Part shown: piece by piece, positions 23,372 through 33,899 of the stretch
Position numbering within the stretch: the stretch's first letter is position 1
Layout: each line of letters opens with the position of its first letter
NCBI GenBank assembly: GCA_946902875.1
Contig: OX336336.1
Coordinates: 4,930,545 to 4,994,544, forward strand
Direction: 5' to 3'
DNA: 64,000 nucleotides
DNA from: Nematopogon swammerdamellus
Taxonomy: Eukaryota > Arthropoda > Insecta > Lepidoptera > Adelidae
The notes under the pieces: model-generated
The model's database searches: none
What the model saw: only the letters and a program-made list of their open reading frames with translations
What the model was told of the DNA's origin: nothing
Translations under genes and position numbers: made by a program

Positions 23372-24455
23372 CTGAAAGACGAAGGGAGATTTCAAAAATA
23401 TATAACACACTAAGCTTGCTCCTACATATGGACGTTATATGGATTAAGACAGGACTAAACCTTCAATTTTGGCAGCAGCAAAGGACTGGCAAGTGCTGAT
23501 GGACACACATGAGAAGAATTACCAAATGCCTTCAGAAATCTGTACCACAGCGTACAGGCCGGACATATTCTCATATTCTCAAAAGCGACAAAGCATGTAG
23601 TACTTGTTGAACTTACACTTAAAAGTAAACAAGTACTGCAACTTAGTAGACCGAATAGTGAGGAAAGGATTCAAGACTGATCTCTTGCCTGTGGAAGTCG
23701 GAGCAGGAGGACTACAAGCGAAGTCGCTCTACACTCTTCTAGAATTTTAGGCCTGCTAAGATCGACGCTAAGCTGATATATGGAGAGCTTCGCAAACATC
23801 ACTGGAGGGATCCTATAGAATATGAATAGGTAGAGAGAGGGACGTTGAGAGCGGGACTGGTAGTTATTGCAGTGCATACTGACCTTTTCATCAATGTGAA
23901 AATGTTTGAGTATTAGCTTCAGCCACCACGGGTTTCCTTTGGTTGGTTTGATTCTCTCTACTCGGAACAATTTAGAAGGTGTATACTCCGGGTCCTGCTG
24001 GTCTGGAAATCTAATGAGTACATTTAATTGATAATATATATAAAGGTACAACTTTTTTTTGCAATCCGGTATAGGTGGCTGAGTCAGAGAGACCAGAGCA
24101 CGTGCACCGACCAGCCATAATCACCTAAGGTAGGTGCCATACCGGCAACTTCCCTTTGGAGGCTTACTGGACCAGAGAACACAGCCGAGGCTGCAATGCA
24201 GCCATCTTACATCCAGTACAATCCTTCATAGGCAGTTGAAATTACACTTTCAGCCTCTGCAAATTCAATGCTAATAAGCGTTTTACTAAATAACTGTGCG
24301 TGAGTGTCGTAATTTCTTGAAAATATAACCTCTAAAACTTACCTGGGGAAATAAGTTATACCGCCTGGATAGCGCACTCCGCCACGCGGCTTGAAACCTC
24401 TAGCGCGCGCAAACAAAAGCAACGGCGACAACGGTTGCAGGAGCTTGCGAGACAT
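23075..24455 (-). CDS. mRpL30: Mitochondrial ribosomal protein L30 (uL30m)
   Basis: Three exons: 24455-24343, 24010-23884, 23371-23075, giving 178 residues and a complete ORF from ATG to TAA. Junctions: donor GTAAGT (two bases into a codon), acceptor CATTAG, donor GTCAGT (phase 0), acceptor TTTCAG. Residues 1-20 (MSRKLLQPLSPLLLFARARG) are a mitochondrial presequence. The uL30 core lies at about 50-130: RVERIKPTKGNPWWLKLIL, then IVKNIPENNARLWKIKHLV, matching the pattern of MRPL30 (RIKST, HKNIPSVN, KHLIRIKP). Its role is structural, in the large subunit of the mitochondrial ribosome. Divergent from ana2, with about 1.2 kb between start codons. Confidence 0.9.
23465..23860 (+). mobile_element. 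Degenerate transposon fragment in mRpL30 intron
   Basis: Broken frames read AKDWQVLMDTHEKNYQMPSE, AYRPDIFSYS and, from 23660, FKTDLLPVEVGAGGLQAKSL, the same C-terminal piece as at 7106-7275. Confidence 0.55.
23884..24010 (-). CDS. mRpL30: mRpL30 exon 2
   Basis: Acceptor CTCATTAG, donor GTCAGT; completes an Arg codon then 42 codons, FPDQQDPEYTPSKLF to HFHIDEK. Confidence 0.88.
24060..24230 (-). repeat. tRNA-derived SINE fragment
   Basis: 3' half only (GGTATAGGTGGCTGAGTC to ACATCCAGTAC). Confidence 0.7.
24343..24455 (-). CDS. mRpL30: mRpL30 exon 1
   Basis: Start ATG at 24455, presequence, donor GTAAGT; 37 codons plus two bases. Ends GGITYFP. Confidence 0.88.
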
Positions 24456-24914
24456 GCTGAAACTCTAAAATCCTATTCAAGAAGTTTCACAACAAAACAT
24501 ACATAATTTTTTTTTAAACGAATAAATAATCTTTGGTTTCAGGTTTTGTGAACAGCCGCACCATATAAGTTACTCTATGGCCGCACCGCAGCACTTTGCT
24601 TGCGGGTTTCCTGACAGCTCTGGCTGATCCTGCACCTCCTCCTATGCTCCTTTCGGAAACACTCGGGTTGACGCGGCTGGAAAGCGAACCAACTGAATCC
24701 GATATTCGTTTGGTCGTTTATGTAATTTGTTGGCTCAGTGGTCTATGAGTGTAGGATTTTTATTTTTTCGATCTCGAAAGTTCGTAGGTATCCCTTTTGA
24801 CAAAATTTGTTTGGTTTTGTTTTTTTTAAGCAATGTTAGGGTGTTAAAATTAGGTTATGGTATTTTTTTTATAACCACCCAAGAAATCTTTATTTTAGTA
24901 AATACAAACGTAAC

Positions 24915-24975
24915 AAAAACGACATGCGCCGAAGATGCGTCGCGTAGCGACGCATCTTCGGCGCATGTCGTTTTT
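24915..24975. repeat. Perfect 29-bp hairpin
   Basis: Arms 24915-24943 and 24947-24975 are exact complements (AAAAACGACATGCGCCGAAG and on), loop GTA. Lies between the divergent starts of mRpL30 and ana2. Confidence 0.85.
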
Positions 24976-25639
24976 CCCTGGTTATGGGATTACACCAAAA
25001 ACATCACTAATACATACCACACAACATCACTCATACTCATACCACACATTCCTCCATCGAGCCGAAGTTTGCCGAAAGGAGCTAAAGGAGTAGGTTAAAG
25101 GATCGAGCAGGTCTTTCAGGTGGCGGACCGGCACTCTGCTCACGCGTATTTTAATTATCGAAGATCTACCTTTGTCTTTTTAAATTGATAGACAGAGACG
25201 GACGGACCAGTGCATTTTCGTAGGTATTACATCGAACGAAGCAAAGATGCTAGGTGACAGTTTGAGCAGAGCTATTGTGAATTTGATCTGATTAAATGCT
25301 TTCCCGCTCGCACAACGATTAAAGGTACTTTGACTGAGTGCGAAGGCACGTAGAAAAACGCCGCTCGAACACAGCGGGCGGGACGCTGTCAAGTTCAAGT
25401 ACTGTCAAACAACGTGACAATTCGTTGTTTGTCGTTGACGAGTTTGAATTTGATTTGAATATTTTTGAAATTTATCAGATTTTATGAAACTAATTTATTT
25501 TATCATTCAATTTAATTTTCTACGGGTATTGTTTGAAATCGTTAGTGCAATTAATTGTACGGTGAATTGATGTTATTGAAATAAACCAAAGCGATGAGGG
25601 TTACTTTGACAATCCCGCTTCCCAGTTCTTGCGCCTGCT

Positions 25640-25685
25640 ATGAATGAAGAATGAATGAATGAACAATGAAGCAAGTACGTTTTGA
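25640..25685 (+). promoter_or_regulatory. Cluster of five short upstream ORFs before ana2
   Basis: ATGAATGAA-type repeats give five ATGs (25640, 25644, 25651, 25655, 25659), each closed by TGA within 4-9 codons; the last two overlap the ana2 ATG at 25666. Visible in sequence; effect on translation is inferred. Confidence 0.5.
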
Positions 25686-27380
25686 TACCCCGCGCCGCTC
25701 CGACTCGCGTCTCCGCTCGTGCGACGCCCAAATGTACGAATCACCGGATTGTCAGGAGCCACGGGCCCTCGTCGCCACCCGGATGCTTCCGACGGCGGTA
25801 GTACTACGGTATTCCACCGAACGCCCTGCAACGTACAGTAGCGACCCCGTGGAACGGTACGAGCTCAGCGATTCCACGCCACATCCGACTGTCAGTAAGA
25901 CTGTTCTACCGACTATAGAGAAAAGACCGAGCGAGCCTTCCTTGGAACTGGAGTTGAGCCGGTTAGACGGAGGTGAAAGTTCACTCGTAGGTAATGCTCG
26001 CAGATACAGCGCTGACTGTCGACCATTCAGACCACCAGAAAATATCCACAGGTTAGACCATTATCCAAATGAGCTGTCACCATCCTTAAAAATAGCAGAT
26101 AATACCGCTCTGCCGAATACTTTTCACATGGACGCTCTATTCAAAGAAACTCAGGGACCAACAAATAAAACTAACGACGGAGGTATGTTTATTCATTCCA
26201 TGCGACCTACCAATACTTTCACAGTTCCAAGTTGGAAGCTGCCATCTAAGTCAGCGTCGCATAATGTAAACCCGCTGAAAGCAAAAGTGGATCTGGCGAA
26301 CATTTTGAGTGCAAATAGCTTTCCCAGCAGAAATATTGTCAACAATGACCAGAGAAAGCACTGTGATTGCCACGAGTGTGTCCGAAAATACAACAAGGAG
26401 AAATTTTCTACATATCCACTTACCGATTTTCAACCGCATAAGCTGAATCACAACCGCGCGCGGTGCTGCTGCATGTTTCAGAGAAAGCAAGACGATATCC
26501 TGGAACCGTCACTTTATTCTCCTTGTAGTGTTCAACCGACCGCCTGTAGTCATTCACCGGCCCCCCAGTGCTATCAATATTGCTCTCATCCAACCCGAGA
26601 GAAACAAAGTCCCAAGTGTGGAACAAAATCGAACTGCTGTCCTCCTAAAACTAGTACACCCGTGAGTCCGATCAATACCGTTGAAGCCAAAACGAGGGCT
26701 ATAGAAAAATATGAACAAATGAACAAAGCGGCCGAAGGCTGCGTCGAAGTCGAGAAACAAGCGAATGTGATCAAGGAACAGAGGCAACCGACGGTGTCTG
26801 ACCTTTTTCAGATCATAAAAATTCAGAACGAGCAGCTGATGCTGTTGCAAGATAGAGTGGACAAACTTCTCGTGAGCTCTCAACACAAGCCGATGGATAA
26901 CACGAGTACTCCGTTTCGTCCGGTGCAGAATTTCGTGCAGGAACGCGTCGCCGTGGAAACGCTCAATGACAATCACCACAAGATCTCTATCGGAGTCATG
27001 ACGAGCTTCGAGATGGTTAGAACGGCCACAAAAGAGAGAGCTGTGAAAAATACATCACAAATTCAATGCAACAGGTCTCAAGTCAGCATAAAGGAGGTGA
27101 TCGCGACCGCAGAGCAATGCAACTTGAATTTTTTAGACGGGATCGCGCCGGTCGATCAGAACGCAAACACTAACATGTTGAATGATAATGATTTAAATAA
27201 GCAAGACATGGACACTAACAGGACTAACAGGACACCGCTTCATCGGGAATCACTTTATAAAGGGAACGAAGAGAAGACATTGAACGAATTGAGTTTATGC
27301 AACTTCCAGCTTGACAATGCTGTGACACCACAGCTGTCTCCAGACCAGACTATATACCTCGACGTCAAGGACTATAGCGA
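25666..27380 (+). CDS. ana2: ana2 exon 1
   Basis: 571 codons plus two bases; donor GTCAGT right after the codons for KDYS. Open reading runs 16 bases past the donor to TAA, but only splicing here restores the DYSDSDNEDE acidic run. Includes the coiled coil and a Cys/His-rich patch (HCDCHECVRK, RARCCCMF) whose metal binding is untested. Confidence 0.82.
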
Positions 27381-30300
27381 GTCAGTAATATTATTTTAAC
27401 CAAGCACTAACTCTGTAGGGATGTCAGATCCCTAAGTGCGTTCTATCGCTTATTCCATGGAGAGTACTCGGAGGAGTAGTTTAACGCGACCCCGTCGTCC
27501 CCTTTCCATCTCCGCACCACGCGCACTAGGCAGGGATTGCATCCCTATACGCTGGACTTACCGCAGATGCGTACCAAACGGTTCTGCAGATCTTTCCTCT
27601 ACAGAACCGGTAAACTCTCTCTGCCCATGTATTTCCCCCCTAAGTAGTCTCGGGTCCTTCAAGAGGGGTGTGAATGGGCACCTGTCAGGCTGGCATGGCA
27701 TTCGCAACACCCGCATACGACCGAATGTCCATGGGCGTCGTTAGACACCTTATGTGGGTGGCTCGGCTATTTACATAGCCTCTTAGACCGACTTTTCATT
27801 CAGTGGGGTGGTACTAACCCGGGCGGGTTAAACCCTCGTAAGGTGAGAAGGGAAAAGGGACCTACAGTTTTACATGGAATCTGAACTGTGGCCAGCCTCA
27901 ACGATCACGGTCACCTGTCCAAGTTCTGACCGCGCATGTGTGTACTTAATTTCTCGATCGGACATCGATCTATCGCACCACCGAAATACCGAGGCTGACA
28001 ACAGACCGAGGCTCACACAGTACACATAGTATGGGTTTTAATAAAACATAAGTATTATGTTTTCAGTTCCGACAATGAAGACGAGTCTGGTGTTGGGTGG
28101 ACGTACTACAACAAAGTAATGGTAAGAATTTGGTCCTCGTTCAGTTGATATGTGCTTAACCGGGCTGTAACATTTTCCAATATGGCACCCTGTGACCGCC
28201 ACCTGTGGCATTATTTCTAATGGGTTTATGTTAAATCCTTGGTGTGTATACTAATCGTCCAAAGACCCTGGGTGAGCTGAAGAACAATATTCTTGCTGCT
28301 ATTGCCAACATAGACACAGACATGCTGGAAAATGCAGCATGTTTGTGTTAAATTCAAACAATCACGTAAGAGGTCACAGCTTGAAACTCAATGTAACAAG
28401 CTTCTCAATCGAAGCAAGAAAGCACTTCCTGACTAACAGAATCGTAAACAGCTGGAATGAACTGACCGAGGAAGTTATTGAAGCACCCACAATAAACACA
28501 TTCAAAAATAAGCTTGACAAGTATTTAAAAAACAAAGAAAGATAACAAATAACAACAGCAGTGACCATCATAGACATGAACACATCAGCATATTAATCTG
28601 CCAGTTCATTAATAAATAATAATAAAAAGGTGGACTGTAACTTCCGATTTCTACTCTCCAAATATATTGACCGGAACAGGTCTCCGTTCAAGATATAATT
28701 TTCACAACCTAATTACATAAAACTTTAAATGGAAAGGAAAAACACTTTATTAAGTAAATTGATATTTCCAATACTTTTTGTTTTTCGATTTTTTTAAATA
28801 ACAATGCTCCCTATACAAAAAATTCTTTATTGTACACCAATAATCACATTATTATTGTCAGCTTTAAGCTGATGCGTGTACTTTGTATGTTGAGTGTACT
28901 TGATTCTCACTTGTATTTGTTTGTTCTTTTATTTCATAATTTTTTAATTTTTTTACTAGTTGCCTTATGTTTTTATTAATTTTTTATTTCTTTTATATTA
29001 ATTAAGTGTTTGTCCAACTGGTTTTTAAAACTGTTCACTGGGATAGCACTTATCACTTCTTGGGGCAATTTATTCCAGGAGTCCACTACTCGGTTAGAAA
29101 GAAAGTACTTCCCGGGGTTTGAATTGAAACTAGTTGGTTGAGTTTTAGCGAGTGACTATGAAGTCTATAGCTAATTTGCTAGCAACCTATCTATTAATAC
29201 AAGAAAAAATCAAAGAAATATTTATAGCACGCAAAGGCAGACTTATCACTAGTAGCTATTTTTGTCCAGTCAACATTTGGGTGTTATTAATGCACGTTTG
29301 CAGAGTCACGTGAACGAGCTACTGCAAGAGTCTGGTGTGCCGTCGTCGGCGGGAGCGCTGCACCGGCGCGCGGTGGCGGCGGCGGCCGCGGAGGCGGGGG
29401 CGGGGGCGGGGGGCGACGCACGCTGCCGGCGGCTGCACGTCGACCGCACGGACCTAAGCGTCACCACATCTAAGAGGTTGAGCTGCTTGTTTTGTTTATA
29501 ATGTGTGTGCCGTACGCAGCATACAGCAAACATTGCGTAATTCATATATTTATTTTCCACGGAAATTCAAAAGCTTAAAAAAATTACAAATTATATTATA
29601 AGACTATACAACGTGTCCCAAAACTCAACGTCAAGCGGGAACCAGGGAGTAGGCCAGTTTATGACTACCCATGGGGAAAAAATAAGAAAAAGAATCGGAG
29701 TAATTTTTTATATGAGCATTTTTTGAAAAACATTGAAAATTTCTCGTACATTTTTAGGTACTACGACTACAAATTTGCAAATATAATTGTAATTTTTTTT
29801 TATTGGTAGCCTAAATAACTCTGCTATTGATCAGTATCCCAAATAAAACCAGAATGCCTATAGTTTTACAAAAAAAAAAAAAATTCTGTAAAATTTTTTT
29901 TCTAAAAAAATAAATGACTCAGATTTTTTTTTTCTAATTTTCCCTGGCTATTCATAAACTGGCCTACTCCCTGATTCCCGCTTGATGTTGAGTTTTGGGA
30001 CACCCTTGTATAGCCGTTACATATAGTACAGTATACAGAAGCAAATAATGGAGATTGCGCTTTAGAAAGAGACAATCCAGTTGTAGAGTGTCGCCTCTGT
30101 CGCATGAACTTGCACATCTCTGTGCGACAGGGATGATGCTCTACAACCCATAGAGAAATAATATACAACCGGATTGTCTTTCACAAGCTCGATGTTCATT
30201 ATTTACTGCCGGCTACTGTACATACTCATATAGGTTTTACTTATGGTCGTTTGATAATATTTTTTTCTTTTTTGACACACACCATTGCATACCATGCAAT

Positions 30301-33300
30301 CCCACAACTAACATAATGTTCCCAAAATAATAATAAAAAAAAAAGTTTGGGCTTGACGCGAGCCGAAACATCTAGCGTGCTGTAATAGATTAAGATTCGG
30401 TCAATCGCTGGACTTTTGATTGATTGAAACCTTCTCCTACTTGCACAATGGGCCCAGATGTGTTCGGTGAAGCTATGGAGCGCTGTGTTCTTCACCTGCC
30501 TGCTTCATATTCTTCAGCCATGACAAGAAATAAACATAAACAAAATTTCTCTTCAAAATCTCCACTTTGTTTTCATCAGGGTCTTCATTGAGATTATGGA
30601 ATCCTGAAGAGAGATTGATCACTTATTATGAGCTTCCTATTTTCCATTGCAGAGTGACATTTGGACACCACCCCATGGACGCACCAAAACAGTTCTCTCG
30701 CCCGGTCGCGTCCTCTGACACGAGCCTACAGATGAATAGATTAGCAGCCAAGTACTTAAGGAAAGCTACCGCTCCGGTGCGACCGGTAGTCCAGCCCCAG
30801 GACGTTCCACTTGACATGTCCCTAGCCACGAGGAGGTACATGGAGCAGCATAACTTACTACAAAGTAAATATCTTGTTTTAAAAAATATTTTTGGTGTTT
30901 TTAACCGACTTCCAAAAAAGGAGGAGGTTCTCAATTCGTCTGTATGTTTTTAATTTTTTTTATTTTTTTTATTTTTTTTTTGTATGTTTGTTACGCGATT
31001 TCTCCGTCAATTGAGGGCCGATTTAGAAAATTCTTTTTTTGTTAGTTAGGTCATACTTCCGAGGTGGTCCCATTTCAATTTTATCGAAATTGGTTGAGTG
31101 GTTTTCGAAAAATCAGCATAATACTATGGTGTGTGGTTACCTTCAGCAAAACTTTTGATGTGGTCGTATTCGGCAATTTTCAGTTTGATAAATTAGTATG
31201 GTGTGTGGTTACCTTCAGCAAAACTTTTGTGATGTGGACTTATTCAGCAATTTGCAGTCTGACACATATGGCGAATAATTCTGTACCACTTCAATCGATT
31301 TCGATTATTCGATTTCGATTATTCTTATTTATGTAATATTACTAAAAAGAATGAAATAAAAACTGTTTTAAAAAATATTAAACCGATTTCAAAAAAACAA
31401 AAAAAACAAAAAGAACTAAAAAGTATTAAATACCTAATATTTTGAAATTTTCTCTGTCCTGTTGAAATACATGAATCGATATTTACTAGTGATACATATT
31501 CGGACCCTTGTTTCATGAATATTCTAAATTTGAAATTTTTTATCTTTTCCGACCGGCCAGGTGCGCTTAATTTATTATGGTACCTGACCGGTACCTACTG
31601 TACCGAGTACCATCGAGCTGGTCTGATGATGGAGACAGAAGGTGGCCATAGGAACTCCTAAACTACACATGATAAACCCATCGTGTTTGGGCTCGTTGCA
31701 TTTGTCTTCACGAGAAATTTACTTTAGACCTAAGAGATTCTCAATTCGAAAGTATGTTTTCTTTTTTTGGATGTTTGTTACGCGATTACTCCGTCAATTG
31801 TGGGCCGATTTTGAAAATTCTTTTTTTTTTTATTTGAAAGGGGATAACCCTGAGGTTTTTGAAGTGAAAACTTCTTTAGCGGCGCTTGGCACTTTTTTAG
31901 GTGGGTAAAAAATTTATAACTCGCGACATCGCATCAGCGTCATTTTTAAAATGAAACCTTAAGTCATTGCATTAAGGGTTAAGTTAGAGTGGCACGGGAT
32001 CTGCCGGCACTCCCGGAGTGCAACTGTTAAGTAGGGTTCGGTAACACGTTTATGTCTGTCCATTCTACTAAGTTCTGCAAAATGAATGTAGGGTTCCGTA
32101 ACAAATGCATGTCTGTCTGTTCTACTAAATTTAACATTTATTTCAAAATGAATGTAGGGTTCCGTAACAAATGCATGTCTATCCGTTCTACTAAATTTTA
32201 CAATTTTCAACCAAGGTCCTCCGACGGTTATTTTATAATAAAAGTAGGGTTCCGTAACACGTTTATGTCTGTCCATTCTACTAAGTTCTGCAAGATGAAT
32301 GTAGGGTTCCGTAACAAATGCATGTCTGTCCGTTCTACAAAATTTAACATTTATTTCAAAATGAATGTAGGGTTCCGTAACAAATGTATGTCTGTCCGTT
32401 CTACTAAATTTTACAATTTTCAACCAAGGCCCTCCGACGGTTATTTTATAATAAAAGTAGGGTTCCGTAACAAATGTATGTCTGTCCGTTCTACTAAATT
32501 TCACAATTTTCAACCAAGGTCCTCCGACGGTTATTTTATAATAAAAGTAGGGTTCCGTAACATGTTTATGTCTGTCCATTCTACTAAGTTCTGCAACATC
32601 ACCTACAACGTCCGTGATGTCAGCCCATAACACCGGGTAAACTAAGTGCCATGTCAGTACTTCCCCCTTTGATCGTACTGACTACACTGAACTGGTCGGA
32701 AAATTCAAACTATTTACATAGCCGTTTCGACCGACGTTTAATTCAGTGCGGTGGTACCAACCCGGTCAGGTTAAACCCTACCACCAAGTAAGATTAGGAG
32801 GGAAGGGACCTACAGTTTTACGAGGAATCCGAACCTCGGTCAGCCTCCAACGGTCAGCGGTCACCCATCCAAGTACTGACCGCACCCAGCGTTGCTTAAC
32901 ATTCAATAGCGACAGTTGACTGTCTGCACCACTGAGCTATCGAAGCTGACGTGGTCCTATTTTTAATTGGGTCAAGATCGGATTGGAAAGCGAGGCGGAA
33001 TCGCGAGGCCGAAGGCCGAGCGATTCCGCCGAGTACATTAATAGCAAAAATTACTAAAAAAAACTGTGAAATAAAAAAAAAGTTTTAAAAAACATAAAAC
33101 CGACTTACCGACCGACGAAGGCTACACAAATCACAAAGGATATTATCATCCACTCATGTTTTCTTTCATGCATCATTTTTGCTTGCTTTAGCACCGCCTT
33201 CAACTCTAGGGTTCGTTTTTTTTTTAGGTTTTTATTTCATATATTTTTGAAGGCGGTTTTTATATTTTTATTTTAAATAGTTTTTTAGTTTTCCTTTTTT

Positions 33301-33764
33301 TAGGAAGTCGGTTTTATGTTTTTTAAAACTTTTTTTAGTCATTACTTTGTTGTGTTTGTGCATACATTTGAAAGAATACAACATTATCAAATCAATATGT
33401 TATTTATTACTCAAGGTTTTTATAAATACATGTGTGTGAAATCGAAAAAAAAACGTAACCTCACTATATTTGTGAAGTGCAATGTTCATGCAATTTTCAA
33501 CTTACAATTTAGAATCAAAACAAAGGTAAGTGAACTGTAAGGTATAGATGCTTTTGTAGGAGATTTTGTAACGATTATAATCATGCCAAATTTGCTATGT
33601 TGTGTTCATGTAGTCGGAAGTCGCGCAGCTAGTTCAAGGTATAGCGGAAGTTCTAGTGTTGTTAATGTTTAAATTTTCCAGACGGAGTGCCCGCATCAGC
33701 ACCCACAATGCCTGTGAAGTTCCTTGACATTACTGCGCTCAAGCAACAACCAAAACTTTTATAA
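25666..33764 (+). CDS. ana2: Ana2/STIL-type centriole duplication factor
   Basis: Complete five-exon gene: 25666-27380, 28067-28121, 29304-29476, 30653-30864, 33682-33764; 745 residues. All junctions keep phase (two bases, 0, two bases, one base). Ana2/STIL binds Plk4 and Sas-6 to start procentriole assembly. Seen here: a long disordered N-terminal half; a coiled coil at about 378-405 (LFQIIKIQNEQLMLLQDRVD), the position of the Plk4-binding, oligomerising coil; SIGVMTSFEM near 438; a STAN-type region from about 573 (ESGVGWTYYNKVM joined to SHVNELLQES) split over exons 2-4; and a conserved-looking C-terminus KFLDITALKQQPKLL. It is longer than Drosophila Ana2 (420 residues), nearer to vertebrate STIL in style. 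AATAAA follows at 33889. The family call comes from memory of domain order and motifs. Confidence 0.8.
27430..27770 (+). mobile_element. CR1-like retrotransposon 3' fragment
   Basis: Degenerate frame TKRFCRSFLYRTGKLSLP, then TCGGGTCCTTCAAGAGGGGT and GTTAGACACCTTATG, shared with 36905-37080, 46865-46975 and 54935-55110. In ana2 intron 1. Confidence 0.65.
27775..28010 (-). repeat. 5S-type SINE, 5' part
   Basis: Core (CAGTGGGGTGGTACTAACC) and a degraded 5S-like block (GGTCACCTGTCCAAGTTCTG), then head GCACCACCGAAATACCGAGG. Confidence 0.65.
28067..28121 (+). CDS. ana2: ana2 exon 2 (55-bp micro-exon)
   Basis: Acceptor TGTTTTCAG, donor GTAAGA. Encodes SDNEDESGVGWTYYNKVM, the start of the STAN region. 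Both edges are consensus splice sites and both phases match. Confidence 0.85.
28339..28545 (+). mobile_element. Non-LTR reverse transcriptase C-terminus
   Basis: RGHSLKLNVTSFSIEARKHF and LTNRIVNSWNELTEEV match the end of CR1-like reverse transcriptases. Just upstream, 28255-28340 reads RPKTLGELKNNILAAI, like a mariner transposase tail. In ana2 intron 2. Confidence 0.7.
28900..29165 (-). mobile_element. Non-LTR reverse transcriptase C-terminus, inverted
   Basis: Minus frame FLSNRVVDSWNKLPQEVISA, VNSFKNQLDKHLIN; convergent with the fragment at 28339. Confidence 0.65.
29304..29476 (+). CDS. ana2: ana2 exon 3
   Basis: Acceptor CGTTTGCAG, donor GTTGAG. SHVNELLQESGVPSS continues the STAN helix, followed by an Ala/Gly-rich expansion (29375-29415, very GC-rich) and RLHVDRTDLSVTTSK. 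Confidence 0.82.
29604..30013. mobile_element. MITE with about 50-bp inverted ends
   Basis: TGTCCCAAAACTCAACGTCA at the left and its near-complement at the right, arms alike for roughly 50 bp, starting from CTATACAA. AT-rich interior, no ORF. In ana2 intron 3. Confidence 0.75.
30060..30185. repeat. Fold-back repeat
   Basis: Outer arms GACAATCC-GTTGTA and inner arms GTTGTAGAG / CTCTACAAC with CTGTCGCA / TGCGACAG. Confidence 0.55.
30653..30864 (+). CDS. ana2: ana2 exon 4
   Basis: Acceptor TTCCATTGCAG, donor GTAAAT; 70 codons: VTFGHHPMDAPKQFSRP, a helical NRLAAKYLRKA and LDMSLATRRYMEQHNLLQ. Upstream open sequence (from 30580) is intronic because the phase only works at this acceptor. Confidence 0.82.
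30870..31320 (+). repeat. Insect ACCGACTTCCAAAAAAGGAGG repeat
   Basis: Starts TTAACCGACTTCCAAAAAAG, T-rich tract, then GTTACGCGATTTCTCCGTCA, which recurs at 31770; related end at 60405-60432, inverted. Confidence 0.5.
32030..32595. repeat. Tandem array of GGGTTCCGTAACA units
   Basis: Eight-odd units of GTAGGGTTCCGTAAC-, ATGTCTGTCCGTTCTACTAA, alternating with TTTTCAACCAAGGTCCTCCG. Long ORFs on both strands are by-products. Confidence 0.8.
32597..32950 (-). repeat. 5S-type SINE, most complete copy
   Basis: On the minus strand: A box TAGCTCAGTGG (32939-32929), 5S-like block (32900-32857, GTTAAGCAACGCTGG, GCGGTCAGTACTTGGATGGG), B-box-like GGTTCGGATTCC (32835-32824), shared core, body ending GTCAGCCCATAACACC complement. 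The 3' tail is fused into the array at 32030-32595. Confidence 0.75.
32960..33320 (+). repeat. Repeat with GGCGGAATCGC palindrome
   Basis: GGCGGAATCGCGAGGCCGAA/GGCCGAGCGATTCCGCC, then CCGCCTTCAACTCTAGGGTT. Inverted sister at 59960-60290. Confidence 0.6.
33682..33764 (+). CDS. ana2: ana2 exon 5 (terminal)
   Basis: Acceptor AAATTTTCCAG; encodes GVPASAPTMPVKFLDITALK and QQPKLL, then TAA. Short terminal exon 2.8 kb from exon 4, across repeat-filled intron. Confidence 0.85.
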
Positions 33765-33888
33765 GTATAAGTTTTATTGTAAGGTGTTATTTATTAGGAA
33801 CTATGTCAATTTCTAGGAAGTGTATTTTGTCTAGAATATATGTATTGATTCAATTCAGGGAAATGTATTTTGTATAAGATTTTGGTGA

Positions 33889-33894
33889 AATAAA
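33889..33894 (+). terminator. ana2 poly(A) signal
   Basis: AATAAA 125 bases after the ana2 stop codon, in AT-rich 3' sequence. Confidence 0.6.
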
Positions 33895-33899
33895 AGTAT

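Noticed and set aside
25601..25831. 76-codon minus ORF overlapping the ana2 start
   Set aside because: Shadow of ana2 exon 1; no independent support.
31959..32633. 224-codon minus ORF and 192-codon plus ORF
   Set aside because: Both follow the tandem GGGTTCCGTAACA array; the repeated peptides (TDRHAFVTEPY) come from repeat periodicity.
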